From assembly GCF_900104805.1 (NCBI RefSeq), contig NZ_LT629751.1, forward strand, positions 4,238,501 to 4,302,500: 64,000 nt of DNA, in the 5' to 3' direction. Below are positions 42,515 through 53,180 of this stretch, piece after piece (the first letter of the stretch is position 1; every line of letters starts with the position of its first letter). Made by a program: the position numbers and the translations under genes. The notes beneath the pieces were generated by a model. The model was not told the DNA's origin, did no database searches, and was given only the letters and a program-made list of their open reading frames with translations. Origin of the DNA: Pseudomonas oryzae. Lineage in GTDB: Bacteria > Pseudomonadota > Gammaproteobacteria > Pseudomonadales > Pseudomonadaceae.

Positions 42515-43771
42515 TTACTTGCCGTACACCGGCAGCTTGGCGCAGATGGCCTTGACCTTTTCGCGCACGGCGTCGACCACGGACTCGTCGCCCATGTTCT
42601 GCAGGATGTCGCAGATCCAGCCGGCCAGCTCGCGGCACTCGGCTTCCTGGAAGCCGCGGGTGGTCACCGCCGGGGTGCCGATGCGCAGGCCGGAGGTGAC
42701 GAACGGCGAACGCGGGTCGTTCGGCACGGCGTTCTTGTTCACGGTGATGTAGGCGCGGCCCAGGGCGGCGTCCGCATCCTTGCCGGTGATGTCCTGCTTG
42801 ATCAGGCTGAGCAGGAACAGGTGGTTCTGGGTGCCGCCGGAAACCACGTCGAAGCCGCGCTCGATGAATACCTGGGCCATGGCCTGGGCGTTCTTCACCA
42901 CCTGCTGCTGGTAGGCCTTGAACTCGTCGGAGAGGGCTTCCTTGAAGCACACCGCCTTGGCGGCGATCACGTGCATCAGCGGGCCGCCCTGGCCGCCCGG
43001 GAACACGGCGGAGTTCAGCTTCTTCTCGATCTCTTCGTTGGCGCGGGCCAGGATCAGGCCGCCGCGCGGGCCGCGCAGGGTCTTGTGGGTGGTGGTGGTG
43101 ACCACGTCGGCGAACGGCACCGGGTTCGGGTAGACGCCGGCGGCGACCAGACCGGCCACGTGGGCCATGTCGACGAACAGGTAGGCACCGACCTTGTCGG
43201 CGATCTCGCGGAAGCGGGCGAAGTCCAGCACCTGCGAGTAGGCGGAGAAGCCGGCGATGATCATCTTCGGCTGGTGCTCGACGGCCAGGCGCTCGACCTC
43301 GTCGTAGTCGATCAGGCCGGTTTCCGGGTTCAGGCCGTACTGCACGGCGTTGTAGATCTTGCCGGAGAAGTTGACGCTGGCGCCGTGGGTCAGGTGGCCG
43401 CCGTGGGCCAGGCTCATGCCCAGCACGGTGTCGCCCGGCTTGACCAGCGCCTGGAACACCGCGGCGTTGGCCTGGGAGCCGGCGTGCGGCTGGACGTTGG
43501 CGTAGTCGGCGCCGAACAGCTGCTTGGCGCGGTCGATGGCCAGCTGCTCGACCACGTCGACGTATTCGCAACCGCCGTAGTAGCGCTTGCCCGGGTAGCC
43601 TTCGGCGTACTTGTTGGTCAGCACGCTGCCCTGGGCTTCCATCACCGCCGGGCTGGTGTAGTTCTCGGAAGCGATCAGCTCGATGTGCTCTTCCTGGCGC
43701 TGGGCTTCTTGCTCCATGGCGGCGAACAGGTCGGCATCGTAGCGGGCGATGGTCAAATCACGGCTGAACAT
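42515..43771 (-). CDS. glyA: Serine hydroxymethyltransferase
   Basis: The 418-residue protein begins [19 protein letters not shown] and has [35 protein letters not shown] and [15 protein letters not shown], where Lys230 is the PLP Schiff-base lysine. It converts serine and tetrahydrofolate to glycine and methylene-tetrahydrofolate. It is monocistronic with a hairpin terminator. A palindrome TGTGCC-N6-GGCACA (43830-43847) lies over the candidate promoter, suggesting regulation. Confidence 0.97.
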   Translation of the reverse strand: MFSRDLTIARYDADLFAAMEQEAQRQEEHIELIASENYTSPAVMEAQGSVLTNKYAEGYPGKRYYGGCEYVDVVEQLAIDRAKQLFGADYANVQPHAGSQANAAVFQALVKPGDTVLGMSLAHGGHLTHGASVNFSGKIYNAVQYGLNPETGLIDYDEVERLAVEHQPKMIIAGFSAYSQVLDFARFREIADKVGAYLFVDMAHVAGLVAAGVYPNPVPFADVVTTTTHKTLRGPRGGLILARANEEIEKKLNSAVFPGGQGGPLMHVIAAKAVCFKEALSDEFKAYQQQVVKNAQAMAQVFIERGFDVVSGGTQNHLFLLSLIKQDITGKDADAALGRAYITVNKNAVPNDPRSPFVTSGLRIGTPAVTTRGFQEAECRELAGWICDILQNMGDESVVDAVREKVKAICAKLPVYGK

Positions 43772-43817
43772 GGCGGTCCTCTGAGGATCGGGGCGAATAG
43801 GGGAAAGCAAGGGAAAT

Positions 43818-43847
43818 ATTCTACCCGAATGTGCCGCCCCTGGCACA
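43818..43847 (-). promoter_or_regulatory. Candidate glyA promoter with overlapping palindrome
   Basis: On the minus strand a -10 TAGAAT (43823-43818) is preceded 17 bases upstream by a weak -35 GTGCCA (43846-43841). TGTGCC-N6-GGCACA (43830-43847) is a perfect palindrome covering the -35 and spacer, a typical repressor position. The regulator is unknown. Confidence 0.5.
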
Positions 43848-44031
43848 TGAATGGCGGTCAGGCGGCGGACAAGTGGCGCTCATCCGCCGGCCGGCGCGGC
43901 GCCCGGCCCGCCAGTCCCGGCGGTTTGCCCTGTCCGGCGCATTCGGGTAGCTTTGCGCCACGCGCGCGAGGCCCCGGCGCGGAGTTCGCCAACGGCCTTG
44001 CCATCACCGTCGTCAACCATTCAGGTCCGTC

Positions 44032-45696
44032 ATGGCTCAATACGTTTTCACCATGCATCGGCTCGGCAAGGTCGTGCCGCCGAAGCGTCAGATTCTCAAG
44101 GACATTTCCCTGTCGTTCTTCCCCGGCGCGAAGATCGGCGTGCTCGGCCTGAACGGCGCGGGCAAGTCGACCCTGCTGCGCATCATGGCCGGCGTGGACA
44201 CCGAGTTCGAGGGCGAGGCCCGGCCGATGCCGGGGATCAAGATCGGCTACCTGCCGCAGGAGCCGCAGCTCGATCCGGAGAAGAGCGTGCGCGAGATCGT
44301 CGAGGAGGCGGTGGGCGAGATCAAGCAGGCCCAGGCCCGCCTCGACGAGGTGTACGCCGCCTACGCCGAGCCGGACGCCGACTTCGACGCGCTGGCCGCC
44401 GAGCAGGCCAAGCTGGAGGCGATCCTGCAGGCCGCCGACGGCCACAACCTCGAGCGCCAGCTGGAAGTCGCCGCCGACGCCCTGCGCCTGCCGGCCTGGG
44501 AGGCGAAGATCGAGCACCTCTCCGGTGGCGAGAAGCGCCGTGTGGCGCTGTGCCGCCTGCTGCTGTCGGCTCCCGACATGCTGCTGCTGGACGAGCCGAC
44601 CAACCACCTGGACGCCGACTCGGTGGCCTGGCTGGAGCGCTTCCTGCACGACTTCCCGGGCACCGTGGTGGCGATCACCCACGACCGCTACTTCCTCGAC
44701 AACGTCGCCGGCTGGATCCTCGAACTGGACCGCGGCGAGGGCATCCCCTTCGAGGGCAACTACTCGCAGTGGCTGGAGTCCAAGGCCGCCCGCCTGGCCC
44801 AGGAGGCCAAGGCCGAAGCCGCCCATGCCAAGGCCATGAAGGCCGAGCTGGAGTGGGTGCGCCAGGGCGCCAAGGCCCGCCAGGCCAAGTCCAAGGCCCG
44901 CCTGCAGCGCTTCGAGGAGATGCAGTCGCAGGAATTCCAGAAGCGCAGCGAGACCAACGAGATCTACATCCCGGCCGGTCCGCGCCTGGGCGACAAGGTC
45001 ATCGAGTTCAACGGCGTGTGCAAAGGCTACGGCGACCGCCAGCTGATCGACGACCTGAGCTTCAGCGTGCCCAAGGGCGCCATCGTCGGTGTGATCGGCG
45101 GCAACGGCGCGGGCAAGTCGACCCTGTTCCGCATGATCCTCGGCAAGGAGCAGCCGGATGCCGGCACCATCGACATCGGCGAGACCGTGCAGATCGCCAG
45201 CGTCGACCAGAGCCGCGACAGCCTCGACGGCAGCAAGACCGTGTGGGAGCAGGTCTCCGACGGCTTCGACATGATCAAGGTCGGCAACTACGAGGTGCCG
45301 TCGCGCGGCTACGTCGGGCGCTTCAACTTCAAGGGCGCCGACCAGCAGAAGTTCGTCAAGGACCTCTCCGGTGGTGAGCGCGGTCGCCTGCACCTGGCGC
45401 TGACCCTCAAGCAGGGCGGCAACGTGCTGCTGCTCGACGAACCGTCCAACGACCTCGACGTGGAAACCCTGCGGGCCCTGGAAGAGGCGCTGCTCGACTT
45501 CCCCGGCGCGGCCATCGTGATCTCCCACGACCGCTGGTTCCTCGACCGTATCGCCACCCACATCCTCTCCTACGAGGATGACGCCAAGGTGTACTTCTTC
45601 GAAGGCAACTACACCGAGTTCGAGGCCGACCGCAAGAAGCGCCTCGGCGACGCGGCGGCCCAGCCGCACCGCGTGCGCTACAAGAAGCTGGCCTGA
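44032..45696 (+). CDS. ettA: Energy-dependent translational throttle ABC-F protein
   Basis: The 554-residue protein has two ABC domains and no membrane segment. First Walker A is GLNGAGKST near residue 39, first signature LSGGEKRRVALCRLLL and the second GGNGAGKST with LSGGERGRLHLALTL. It begins MAQYVFTMHRLGKVVPPKRQILKDISL, as in EttA. The linker with acidic and basic residues (QAKSKARLQRFEEMQ) is the P-site tRNA-interaction motif. It gates the first peptide-bond formation on the ribosome according to cellular energy. It is followed by a strong terminator. Confidence 0.94.
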   Translation: MAQYVFTMHRLGKVVPPKRQILKDISLSFFPGAKIGVLGLNGAGKSTLLRIMAGVDTEFEGEARPMPGIKIGYLPQEPQLDPEKSVREIVEEAVGEIKQAQARLDEVYAAYAEPDADFDALAAEQAKLEAILQAADGHNLERQLEVAADALRLPAWEAKIEHLSGGEKRRVALCRLLLSAPDMLLLDEPTNHLDADSVAWLERFLHDFPGTVVAITHDRYFLDNVAGWILELDRGEGIPFEGNYSQWLESKAARLAQEAKAEAAHAKAMKAELEWVRQGAKARQAKSKARLQRFEEMQSQEFQKRSETNEIYIPAGPRLGDKVIEFNGVCKGYGDRQLIDDLSFSVPKGAIVGVIGGNGAGKSTLFRMILGKEQPDAGTIDIGETVQIASVDQSRDSLDGSKTVWEQVSDGFDMIKVGNYEVPSRGYVGRFNFKGADQQKFVKDLSGGERGRLHLALTLKQGGNVLLLDEPSNDLDVETLRALEEALLDFPGAAIVISHDRWFLDRIATHILSYEDDAKVYFFEGNYTEFEADRKKRLGDAAAQPHRVRYKKLA

Positions 45697-45712
45697 TCGG
45701 TCGCGCTGCATG

Positions 45713-45742
45713 AAAAACGGAGCCCTCGGGCTCCGTTTTTTT
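45713..45742. terminator. ettA terminator
   Basis: AAAAACGGAGCCC (45713-45725) pairs with GGGCTCCGTTTTT (45728-45740), ending in a run of seven T. It lies between two convergent genes and, with its A-run, could serve both strands. Confidence 0.85.
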
Positions 45743-45755
45743 ATGCCTGCCGGCC

Positions 45756-47420
<1,665 letters not shown>

Positions 47421-47650
47421 GTTGCCCTTTCCTTGGCTGGATGGCGCAGCTCCCGCGCCGTTGTTGTCGTCTCGCCCGCTCCTCGGAGCGAAGGGCAGTC
47501 GAGTCTAACGCAGTCGTGTTGCCGAAAGGCGGCAATCGAGCCCCGGATTCTGCCCTTCGTCGGCCGATTCTTCGTTGACCGGCATCAGTGCAAGCTGGCC
47601 GCGAGCGTCCAGACTGTAATCAATCCATCCCCGACCGCCGGAGAGTCCGC

Positions 47651-47980
47651 ATGACCAGCCTTGTCGATCCCCGTTCCGCCCTCGAAGCCCTGGCCGCCGA
47701 ATATGCCGCGCGGGCCGAGGCGATCCGCCGCGACCTGGCGCGCCCCTCCGCGGCGGGATTCGCCGAGCAGGCCGTGCAGCGGCAGAACGACGATGTCCTG
47801 CGGGCGCTGCTGGCCGAGGCCGAGGACGGCCTGCGGCAGGTGGCGCAGGCCCGCGAGCGGCTGGCCGCGGGGCGCTACGGCACCTGCCGGCTGTGTGGCG
47901 AGTCGATCCCGCCGGCGCGCCTGGCGGCGCTGCCGATCGCCGAGCTGTGCGCCAGCTGCGCGGCGGGGCAGCCGCACTGA
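47651..47980 (+). CDS. DksA/TraR-type zinc-finger protein
   Basis: The 109-residue protein has a helical coiled-coil region (AEQAVQRQNDDVLRALLAEAEDGLRQ) and a C-terminal C4 zinc finger CRLCG-x16-CASCA. Length and the QRQNDDVL/GTYG-type stretch (AGRYGTCRLC) place it with small DksA/TraR-like factors that enter the RNA polymerase secondary channel. An in-frame frame start at 47588 translates promoter-region DNA and is not chosen. It converges with a GreA/GreB-like gene 16 bases away. Confidence 0.82.
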   Translation: MTSLVDPRSALEALAAEYAARAEAIRRDLARPSAAGFAEQAVQRQNDDVLRALLAEAEDGLRQVAQARERLAAGRYGTCRLCGESIPPARLAALPIAELCASCAAGQPH

Positions 47981-47996
47981 GCGGCACCCGCGCGGC

Positions 47997-48497
47997 TCAC
48001 GGGCGCGGTGGCAGGATCTCGAGGATCTCGATCACCCAGTCGCCGGCCGGGCGGCGCCAGACCACCTCTTCGCCGGGGGCGGCGCCGAGCAGGGCGCGGC
48101 CCAGCGGCGAGCCCCAGTTGATCTTGCCGGCGGCGGCATCGGCCTCGTCCTCGCCGACCAGCTGTACTTCATGCTCGTGGCCCCTGGCATCGGCGAAGGC
48201 CACCCGGCTGCCGATCTGCACCTGGTCGCGCGAGGTCGCCGGCGGCACCACCAGCGCACTCTGCACCCGCTGGTGCAGGTAGCGCAGGTCGCGCTCGAGT
48301 TCGGCGATGTGCTGGCGGTCGGCCTCCTCGCCGCGCGCCTGTTCGGCGGCCAGCGCCTGCTGAGCCGCGGCCAGACGCTCTTCGAGCTGCGCCAGACCGT
48401 GGGCAGTGACGTAGTTGGGCTGGTCGCTGACGCTGCGCTCGACCGGCTGGTCGGTCTGCTCGGCGGCCAGTTCCTCGTTGACGAAGGCTCGGCTCAT
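47997..48497 (-). CDS. GreA/GreB-family transcription factor homologue
   Basis: The 166-residue protein has an N-terminal coiled-coil domain (LAQLEERLAAAQQALAAEQA to DLRYLHQR) and a C-terminal FKBP-like Gre domain (IGSRVAFADARGHEHEVQLVGEDEADAAAGKINWGSPLGRALLG). In classical Gre factors the coiled-coil tip reads GDRSENADY with two acidic residues that assist cleavage; here the aligned stretch is QARGEEADR, so the first acidic residue appears to be replaced. This suggests altered cleavage activity or a competitor role. It converges with the DksA-like gene. Confidence 0.82.
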   Translation of the reverse strand: MSRAFVNEELAAEQTDQPVERSVSDQPNYVTAHGLAQLEERLAAAQQALAAEQARGEEADRQHIAELERDLRYLHQRVQSALVVPPATSRDQVQIGSRVAFADARGHEHEVQLVGEDEADAAAGKINWGSPLGRALLGAAPGEEVVWRRPAGDWVIEILEILPPRP

Positions 48498-48754
48498 GGC
48501 GGTTCTCCTGCAGCAGCGGGCATGTTCCGAGTGTGGCGCGTTTGCCGGCGCCCGCCAATCGCCGTCGCGGGATGGCCGGCCGGATGGTCGTCACGAGGCC
48601 TCATCCCGGCGGTCTCGTTCTTGTCATTCGGGGAGGACGGGTCAACAATCGGCGGCAATCAGGTCCGCTCGCGGTCGCGCCAGGCGCGCGAGCGGATCGC
48701 CGCAGCGCGGTGCCCGCCCGCCGCGCCCGCCCGTCACTCTCGTGGAACCCCTTG

Positions 48755-51223
48755 ATGGCCGATTTCCAGCAATCCCTGCGCCTGCCGCCCGAGCGGCTCA
48801 GCAGCCAGTTCAACGCCGAACAGCTGACCTTCGACAGCACCGACGAACTCGAGCCGTTCCGCGGCGTGCTCGGCCAGGAGCGCGCGGTCGCCGCCCTGCA
48901 GTTCGGCGTGGCCATGCCGCGCCCCGGCTACAACGTGTTCGTCATGGGCGAATCGGGCACCGGGCGCTTCTCCTTCGTGCGCCGCTACCTCAAGGCCGAG
49001 GCCAAGCGCCAGCAGACGCCGTGCGACTGGCTGTACGTCAACAACTTCGACGATCCGCGCGAGCCGCGCGCGCTGCGCCTGCCCTCGGGGCGCGCGCAGG
49101 GGCTGATGGCCGACGTCGAGCAACTGATCGACAACCTGCTGGCCACCTTCCCGGCGGCCTTCGAGACGCCCACCTACCAGCAGAAGAAGAACGCCATCGA
49201 TCGCGGCTTCAACCAGCGTTACGACCGCGCCCTCGACGTGATCGAGAAGCTGGCCCTGGAGAAGGACGTCGCCCTGTACCGCGACAGCGCCAACATCGCC
49301 TTCACGCCGATGAAGGATGGCAAGGCACTCGACGAGGCCGAGTTCGCCCAGCTGCCGGAAGCCGAGCGCGAGCGCTTCCATGACGACATCGCCGAGCTGG
49401 AGGAGCGCCTCAACGAGGAGCTGGCCGGCCTGCCGCAGTGGAAGCGCGAGTCGAGCAACCTGCTGCGGCAGCTCAACGAGGAGACCATCACCTTGGCGTT
49501 GGCGCCGCTGCTCACGCCGCTGTCGGAGAAGTACGCCGACAACGCCGGGGTCTGCGCCTGGCTGCAGGCGGTGCAGGTCAACCTGCTGAAGACGGTGGTC
49601 GACCAGCTGGTCGAGGACAACCGGCCGGACGCGCAGAAGCGCCTGGCGCTGGTGGAGTTCTACAGCCCGAGCCTGGTGGTCGGTCACGCCCTCGACGGCG
49701 GCGCGCCGGTGGTGTTCGAGCCGCACCCGACCTACGACAACCTGTTCGGCCGCATCGAGTACAGTTCAGAGCAGGGCGCGCTGTACACCAGCTATCGCCA
49801 GCTGCGCCCCGGCGCTTTGCACCGCGCCAACGGCGGCTTCCTGATCCTCGAGGCGGAGAAGCTGCTGTCCGAGCCGTTCGTCTGGGACGCGCTCAAGCGC
49901 GCCCTGCACTCGCGTCAGCTGAAGATGGAATCGCCGCTGGCCGAACTCGGCCGCATCGCCACCGTCACCCTGACCCCGCAGGTGATTCCGCTGCAGGTCA
50001 AGGTGGTGATCGTCGGCTCGCGTCAGGTCTACTACGCGCTGCAGGAGCTGGACCCCGACTTCCAGGAGCTGTTCCGCGTGCTCGCCGACTTCGACGAGGA
50101 CATCCCGCTGGTCGAGGACAGCCTCGAGCAGTTCGCCCAGCTGTTGAAGACGCGCACCTCCGAGGAGGGCCTGGCGCCGCTGTCCAGCGATGCGGTGGCG
50201 CGCCTGGCCACCTACAGCGCGCGCCTGGCCGAGCACCAGGGACGTCTGTCGGCGCGCATCGGCGACCTGTTCCAGCTGGTCAGCGAGGCCGACTTCATCC
50301 GCCAGCTGGCCGGTGAAACGCTGACCGACGTCGGCCACATCGAGCGCGCCCTCAAGGCCAAGGCCACGCGCACCGGCCGGGTGTCGGCGCGCATCCTCGA
50401 CGACATGCTCGCCGGGGTGATCCTCATCGACACCAGCGGCGCGGCCATGGGCAAGTGCAACGGCCTGACCGTGCTGGAGGTCGGCGACTCGGCGTTCGGC
50501 GTGCCGGCGCGCATCTCCGCCACCGTCTATCCGGGCGGCTCGGGCATCGTCGACATCGAGCGCGAGGTCAGCCTCGGCCAGCCGATCCACTCCAAGGGGG
50601 TGATGATCCTCACCGGCTACCTGGGCAGCCGCTACGCCCAGGAGTTCCCCCTGGAGATCTCGGCGAGCATCGCCCTCGAGCAGTCCTACGGCTACGTCGA
50701 CGGCGACAGCGCCTCGCTCGGCGAGGTGTGCGCGCTGATCTCGGCGCTGTCGCGCACCCCGCTCAAGCAGTGCTTCGCCATCACCGGCTCGATCAACCAG
50801 TTCGGCGAGGTGCAGGCGGTCGGCGGGGTCAACGAGAAGATCGAGGGCTTCTTCCGTCTCTGCGAGGCGCGCGGCCTCAGCGGCGAGCAGGGGGTGATCA
50901 TCCCGCACGCCAACGTCGGCAACCTGATGCTCGACGAGCGGGTGATCCAGGCGGTACGCGGCGGCCTGTTCAACGTCTACGCCGTGCGCACGGTGGACGA
51001 GGCGCTCAGCCTGCTGGTCGGCGAGGCCGCCGGGGCGCCGGACGAGTGCGGCCAGTTCCCCGCCGGCTGCGTCAATGCGCGGGTGGTCGAGCGCCTGCGC
51101 GAGATCGCCGAGATCGAGACGGAGGACGAGGAGGAGAGCGAGGCGGCCAAGGTCGCCCCCGCCAAGGCCGAGGCGGCTCCGGCCATCGCGCAGTCCGGCC
51201 AGGCGCGTCGCCTGCGCCGCTGA
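48755..51223 (+). CDS. Lon-like ATP-dependent protease (LonB/AAA_32 type)
   Basis: The 822-residue protein has an AAA-type ATPase part followed by a Lon C-terminal proteolytic domain. The Walker A stretch is GESGTGRFS (residues 65-73), with Arg71 in place of lysine. The catalytic dyad is Ser652 (YVDGDSASLGE) and Lys695 (NEKIEGFF). The tail is acidic and ends in QSGQARRLRR. It degrades unfolded or regulatory proteins; targets are not known. Upstream in-frame codons to 48533 translate intergenic DNA, so MADFQQSL at 48755 is used. Confidence 0.88.
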   Translation: MADFQQSLRLPPERLSSQFNAEQLTFDSTDELEPFRGVLGQERAVAALQFGVAMPRPGYNVFVMGESGTGRFSFVRRYLKAEAKRQQTPCDWLYVNNFDDPREPRALRLPSGRAQGLMADVEQLIDNLLATFPAAFETPTYQQKKNAIDRGFNQRYDRALDVIEKLALEKDVALYRDSANIAFTPMKDGKALDEAEFAQLPEAERERFHDDIAELEERLNEELAGLPQWKRESSNLLRQLNEETITLALAPLLTPLSEKYADNAGVCAWLQAVQVNLLKTVVDQLVEDNRPDAQKRLALVEFYSPSLVVGHALDGGAPVVFEPHPTYDNLFGRIEYSSEQGALYTSYRQLRPGALHRANGGFLILEAEKLLSEPFVWDALKRALHSRQLKMESPLAELGRIATVTLTPQVIPLQVKVVIVGSRQVYYALQELDPDFQELFRVLADFDEDIPLVEDSLEQFAQLLKTRTSEEGLAPLSSDAVARLATYSARLAEHQGRLSARIGDLFQLVSEADFIRQLAGETLTDVGHIERALKAKATRTGRVSARILDDMLAGVILIDTSGAAMGKCNGLTVLEVGDSAFGVPARISATVYPGGSGIVDIEREVSLGQPIHSKGVMILTGYLGSRYAQEFPLEISASIALEQSYGYVDGDSASLGEVCALISALSRTPLKQCFAITGSINQFGEVQAVGGVNEKIEGFFRLCEARGLSGEQGVIIPHANVGNLMLDERVIQAVRGGLFNVYAVRTVDEALSLLVGEAAGAPDECGQFPAGCVNARVVERLREIAEIETEDEEESEAAKVAPAKAEAAPAIAQSGQARRLRR

Positions 51224-51316
51224 CCCGGCCCCGGCGGCTGGCGATTTTTCGTCCAGCCGCGCGCCGGGGGCGCCGCCTGTGCCTCCGGCCGCGCTGCCCC
51301 CGCGGCATGCACAAGG

Positions 51317-51325
51317 TTATCCACA
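51317..51325 (+). promoter_or_regulatory. DnaA-box-like TTATCCACA
   Basis: An exact match to the strict DnaA box, in the gap before the small gene at 51405. A second exact copy lies at 51811-51819 and a near match TCATCCACA at 51799-51807, so the small gene is flanked by boxes. Whether DnaA binds is untested. Confidence 0.5.
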
Positions 51326-51404
51326 GATCGCGGGGATAACTGCGACTTTCCATGGCGACGCCATCCGACTAGGATCAATACAGGTCCTCGAAAGGAGCGT
51401 CGCC

Positions 51405-51740
51405 ATGTCGCGTCACTTCTGTCTGACCCGGCGCAGCCCGGGAGTCGTCACCCGCATCGAATGCGCGATCCATCCTCTGGCCGGCGGGCAGGGACTGTGG
51501 ACCCTGCTGTGCGCGGCCGGCCTGGATGCCGCCCAGCCCTCGGCGGTCAAGGCGCAAGGGCCGTTCCACGGCCTCGCCGAGGCGCAAGCCGTACTGGGCG
51601 AGATCATCGACAACCTGCGCGGCCAGGGTTACCGCAACGTCGACGAGCCGTCGATCTGGTGCCTGCACATGCAGGCCGAACTGCGCCGGCAGAACGCCGG
51701 ACGCGGCCACCCCGCCGGCGATTTCCGCTGGGTGCCCTGA
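51405..51740 (+). CDS. Small conserved-looking protein of unknown function
   Basis: The 111-residue protein begins MSRHFCLTRRSPGVVTRIEC and ends HPAGDFRWVP. It has a good ribosome binding site (AAAGGAG at 51391-51397, 7 bases before the ATG). It has no membrane segment, and the composition is ordinary for the genome. I do not recognise a family. The location just downstream of the Lon-like gene and between DnaA-box-like sites is the only context. Confidence 0.65.
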   Translation: MSRHFCLTRRSPGVVTRIECAIHPLAGGQGLWTLLCAAGLDAAQPSAVKAQGPFHGLAEAQAVLGEIIDNLRGQGYRNVDEPSIWCLHMQAELRRQNAGRGHPAGDFRWVP

Positions 51741-51798
51741 GGCCGGCGGTCTGCGCCGGCTCGCGAGCAGACGCCAGCCGGCACCTTTCATTCCAGGC

Positions 51799-51819
51799 TC
51801 ATCCACAAGGTTATCCACA
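51799..51819 (+). promoter_or_regulatory. DnaA-box-like pair (one near match, one exact)
   Basis: TCATCCACA (51799-51807) and TTATCCACA (51811-51819) lie 3 bases apart in the same orientation, between the small unknown gene and the UPF0114 gene. This is the arrangement of closely spaced DnaA boxes, though without an AT-rich unwinding element nearby. Confidence 0.5.
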
Positions 51820-51902
51820 GGTTCGCAGGCATCGCGGACTGCCGCGGCCCGGGGCTGGCCGGTATACTCCGCGCTCCCTAGGTCACTGCTGTGCTTCCCC
51901 TC

Positions 51903-52397
51903 ATGGAACGACTCATCGAATCCACCATGTACGCCGCGCGCTGGCTGCTGGCGCCGATCTACCTGGGCCTGTCGCTGGCGCTGCTGGCGCTGGCCCTGAA
52001 GTTCTTCCAGGAAGTCTTCCACGTCCTGCCGCACGTGTTCGAGATGGCCGAGGCCGAGCTGATCCTCATGCTGCTGTCGATGATCGACATGGCGCTGGTC
52101 GGCGGCCTGCTGGTGATGGTGATGTTCTCCGGCTACGAGAACTTCGTCTCCCAGCTGGACATCGCCGAGGGCAAGGAGAAGCTCGACTGGCTGGGCAAGA
52201 TGGACGCCGGCTCGCTCAAGCTCAAGGTGGCCTCGTCGATCGTGGCGATCTCCTCGATCCATCTGCTGCGCATGTTCATGGACGCGCAGAAGATCGCCAA
52301 CGACAAGCTGCTGTGGTACGTGATCATCCACATGACCTTCGTGGCCTCGGCGTTCGCCATGGCCTACGTGGACAAACTGACCAAGCACAGTCACTGA
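51903..52397 (+). CDS. UPF0114 (YqhA-like) membrane protein
   Basis: The 164-residue protein begins [28 protein letters not shown] and has three to four hydrophobic helices, with [16 protein letters not shown] and [24 protein letters not shown], matching the UPF0114 family. Its function is not known. A GTG at 51891 would add four residues; the ATG at 51903 matches family starts. TATACT at 51863-51868 is a plausible -10. It is followed by the FKBP gene on the same strand. Confidence 0.85.
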   Translation: MERLIESTMYAARWLLAPIYLGLSLALLALALKFFQEVFHVLPHVFEMAEAELILMLLSMIDMALVGGLLVMVMFSGYENFVSQLDIAEGKEKLDWLGKMDAGSLKLKVASSIVAISSIHLLRMFMDAQKIANDKLLWYVIIHMTFVASAFAMAYVDKLTKHSH

Positions 52398-52473
52398 GCC
52401 GCCGGGTGCGCGCCGCGCGCGGGGTGGTTGTGCTAGTCTAGCCGGCCTTTTTCCCCCCTTGCCTGGAGTTCCC

Positions 52474-53091
52474 ATGGCCCAACTCGACCTTTCCACCGAC
52501 GAAGCCCGTGTCAGCTACGGCATCGGTCGCCAGCTCGGCGGTCAACTGCGCGACAACCCGCCGCCCGGCGTGACCCTCGACGCCATCCTCGCCGGCCTGG
52601 CTGACGCCTTCGGCGGCGCCGACAGCCGCGTGCCGGACGACCAGCTGACCGCCAGCTTCCGGGTGATCCGCGAGCGCATGCAGGCCGAGCAGGCCGCCAA
52701 GGCCGAAGCGGCCGCCGCTGCCGGTCGCGACTACCTGGCCGAGAACGCCAAGCGCGCGGGCGTCACCGTGCTGGCTTCCGGCCTGCAGTACGAGGTACTG
52801 GTTGCCGGCGAGGGCGCCAAGCCGGGCGTCGACGACCAGGTGCGTACCCACTATCACGGCACCCTGATCGACGGCACCGTGTTCGACAGTTCCTACGAGC
52901 GCGGCGCGCCTGCCGAATTCCCGGTCGGCGGGGTGATCCCGGGCTGGGTCGAGGCCCTGCAGCTGATGAACGCCGGCAGCAAGTGGCGCCTGCACGTGCC
53001 GAGCGAGCTGGCCTACGGCGCCCAGGCCGTCGGCAGCATCCCGCCGCACAGCGTGCTGGTGTTCGACGTCGAGCTGCTGGACATCCTGTAA
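52474..53091 (+). CDS. FKBP-type peptidyl-prolyl isomerase (FklB/FKBP22-like)
   Basis: The 205-residue protein has an N-terminal helical dimerisation region (STDEARVSYGIGRQLGGQLR) and a C-terminal FKBP domain with GVDDQVRTHYHGTLIDGTVFDSSYERG, FPVGGVIPGWVEALQLM and VPSELAYGAQAVGSIPPHSVLVFDVELLDI. There is no signal peptide, so it should act in the cytoplasm, unlike FkpA. It speeds proline isomerisation during folding. A strong terminator follows. Confidence 0.9.
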   Translation: MAQLDLSTDEARVSYGIGRQLGGQLRDNPPPGVTLDAILAGLADAFGGADSRVPDDQLTASFRVIRERMQAEQAAKAEAAAAAGRDYLAENAKRAGVTVLASGLQYEVLVAGEGAKPGVDDQVRTHYHGTLIDGTVFDSSYERGAPAEFPVGGVIPGWVEALQLMNAGSKWRLHVPSELAYGAQAVGSIPPHSVLVFDVELLDIL

Positions 53092-53128
53092 GGCGCTCGG
53101 TTGCCCGCGCCGCCGGCGCGGGCAACGA

Positions 53129-53164
53129 AAAACGCCCGTCGCGGCCAGGCCGGACGGGCGTTTT
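53129..53164. terminator. Terminator between the FKBP gene and ispB
   Basis: AAAACGCCCGTC (53129-53140) pairs with GACGGGCGTTTT (53153-53164) around 12 bases. The two genes converge here and both could use it. Confidence 0.8.
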
Positions 53165-53180
53165 GTCGTGTGCGGAAAAC

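Noticed and set aside
51317..51819. Chromosomal replication origin
   Set aside because: DnaA-box-like sites are present, but there is no AT-rich unwinding element and no dnaA, dnaN, gyrB, rnpA or rpmH neighbour.
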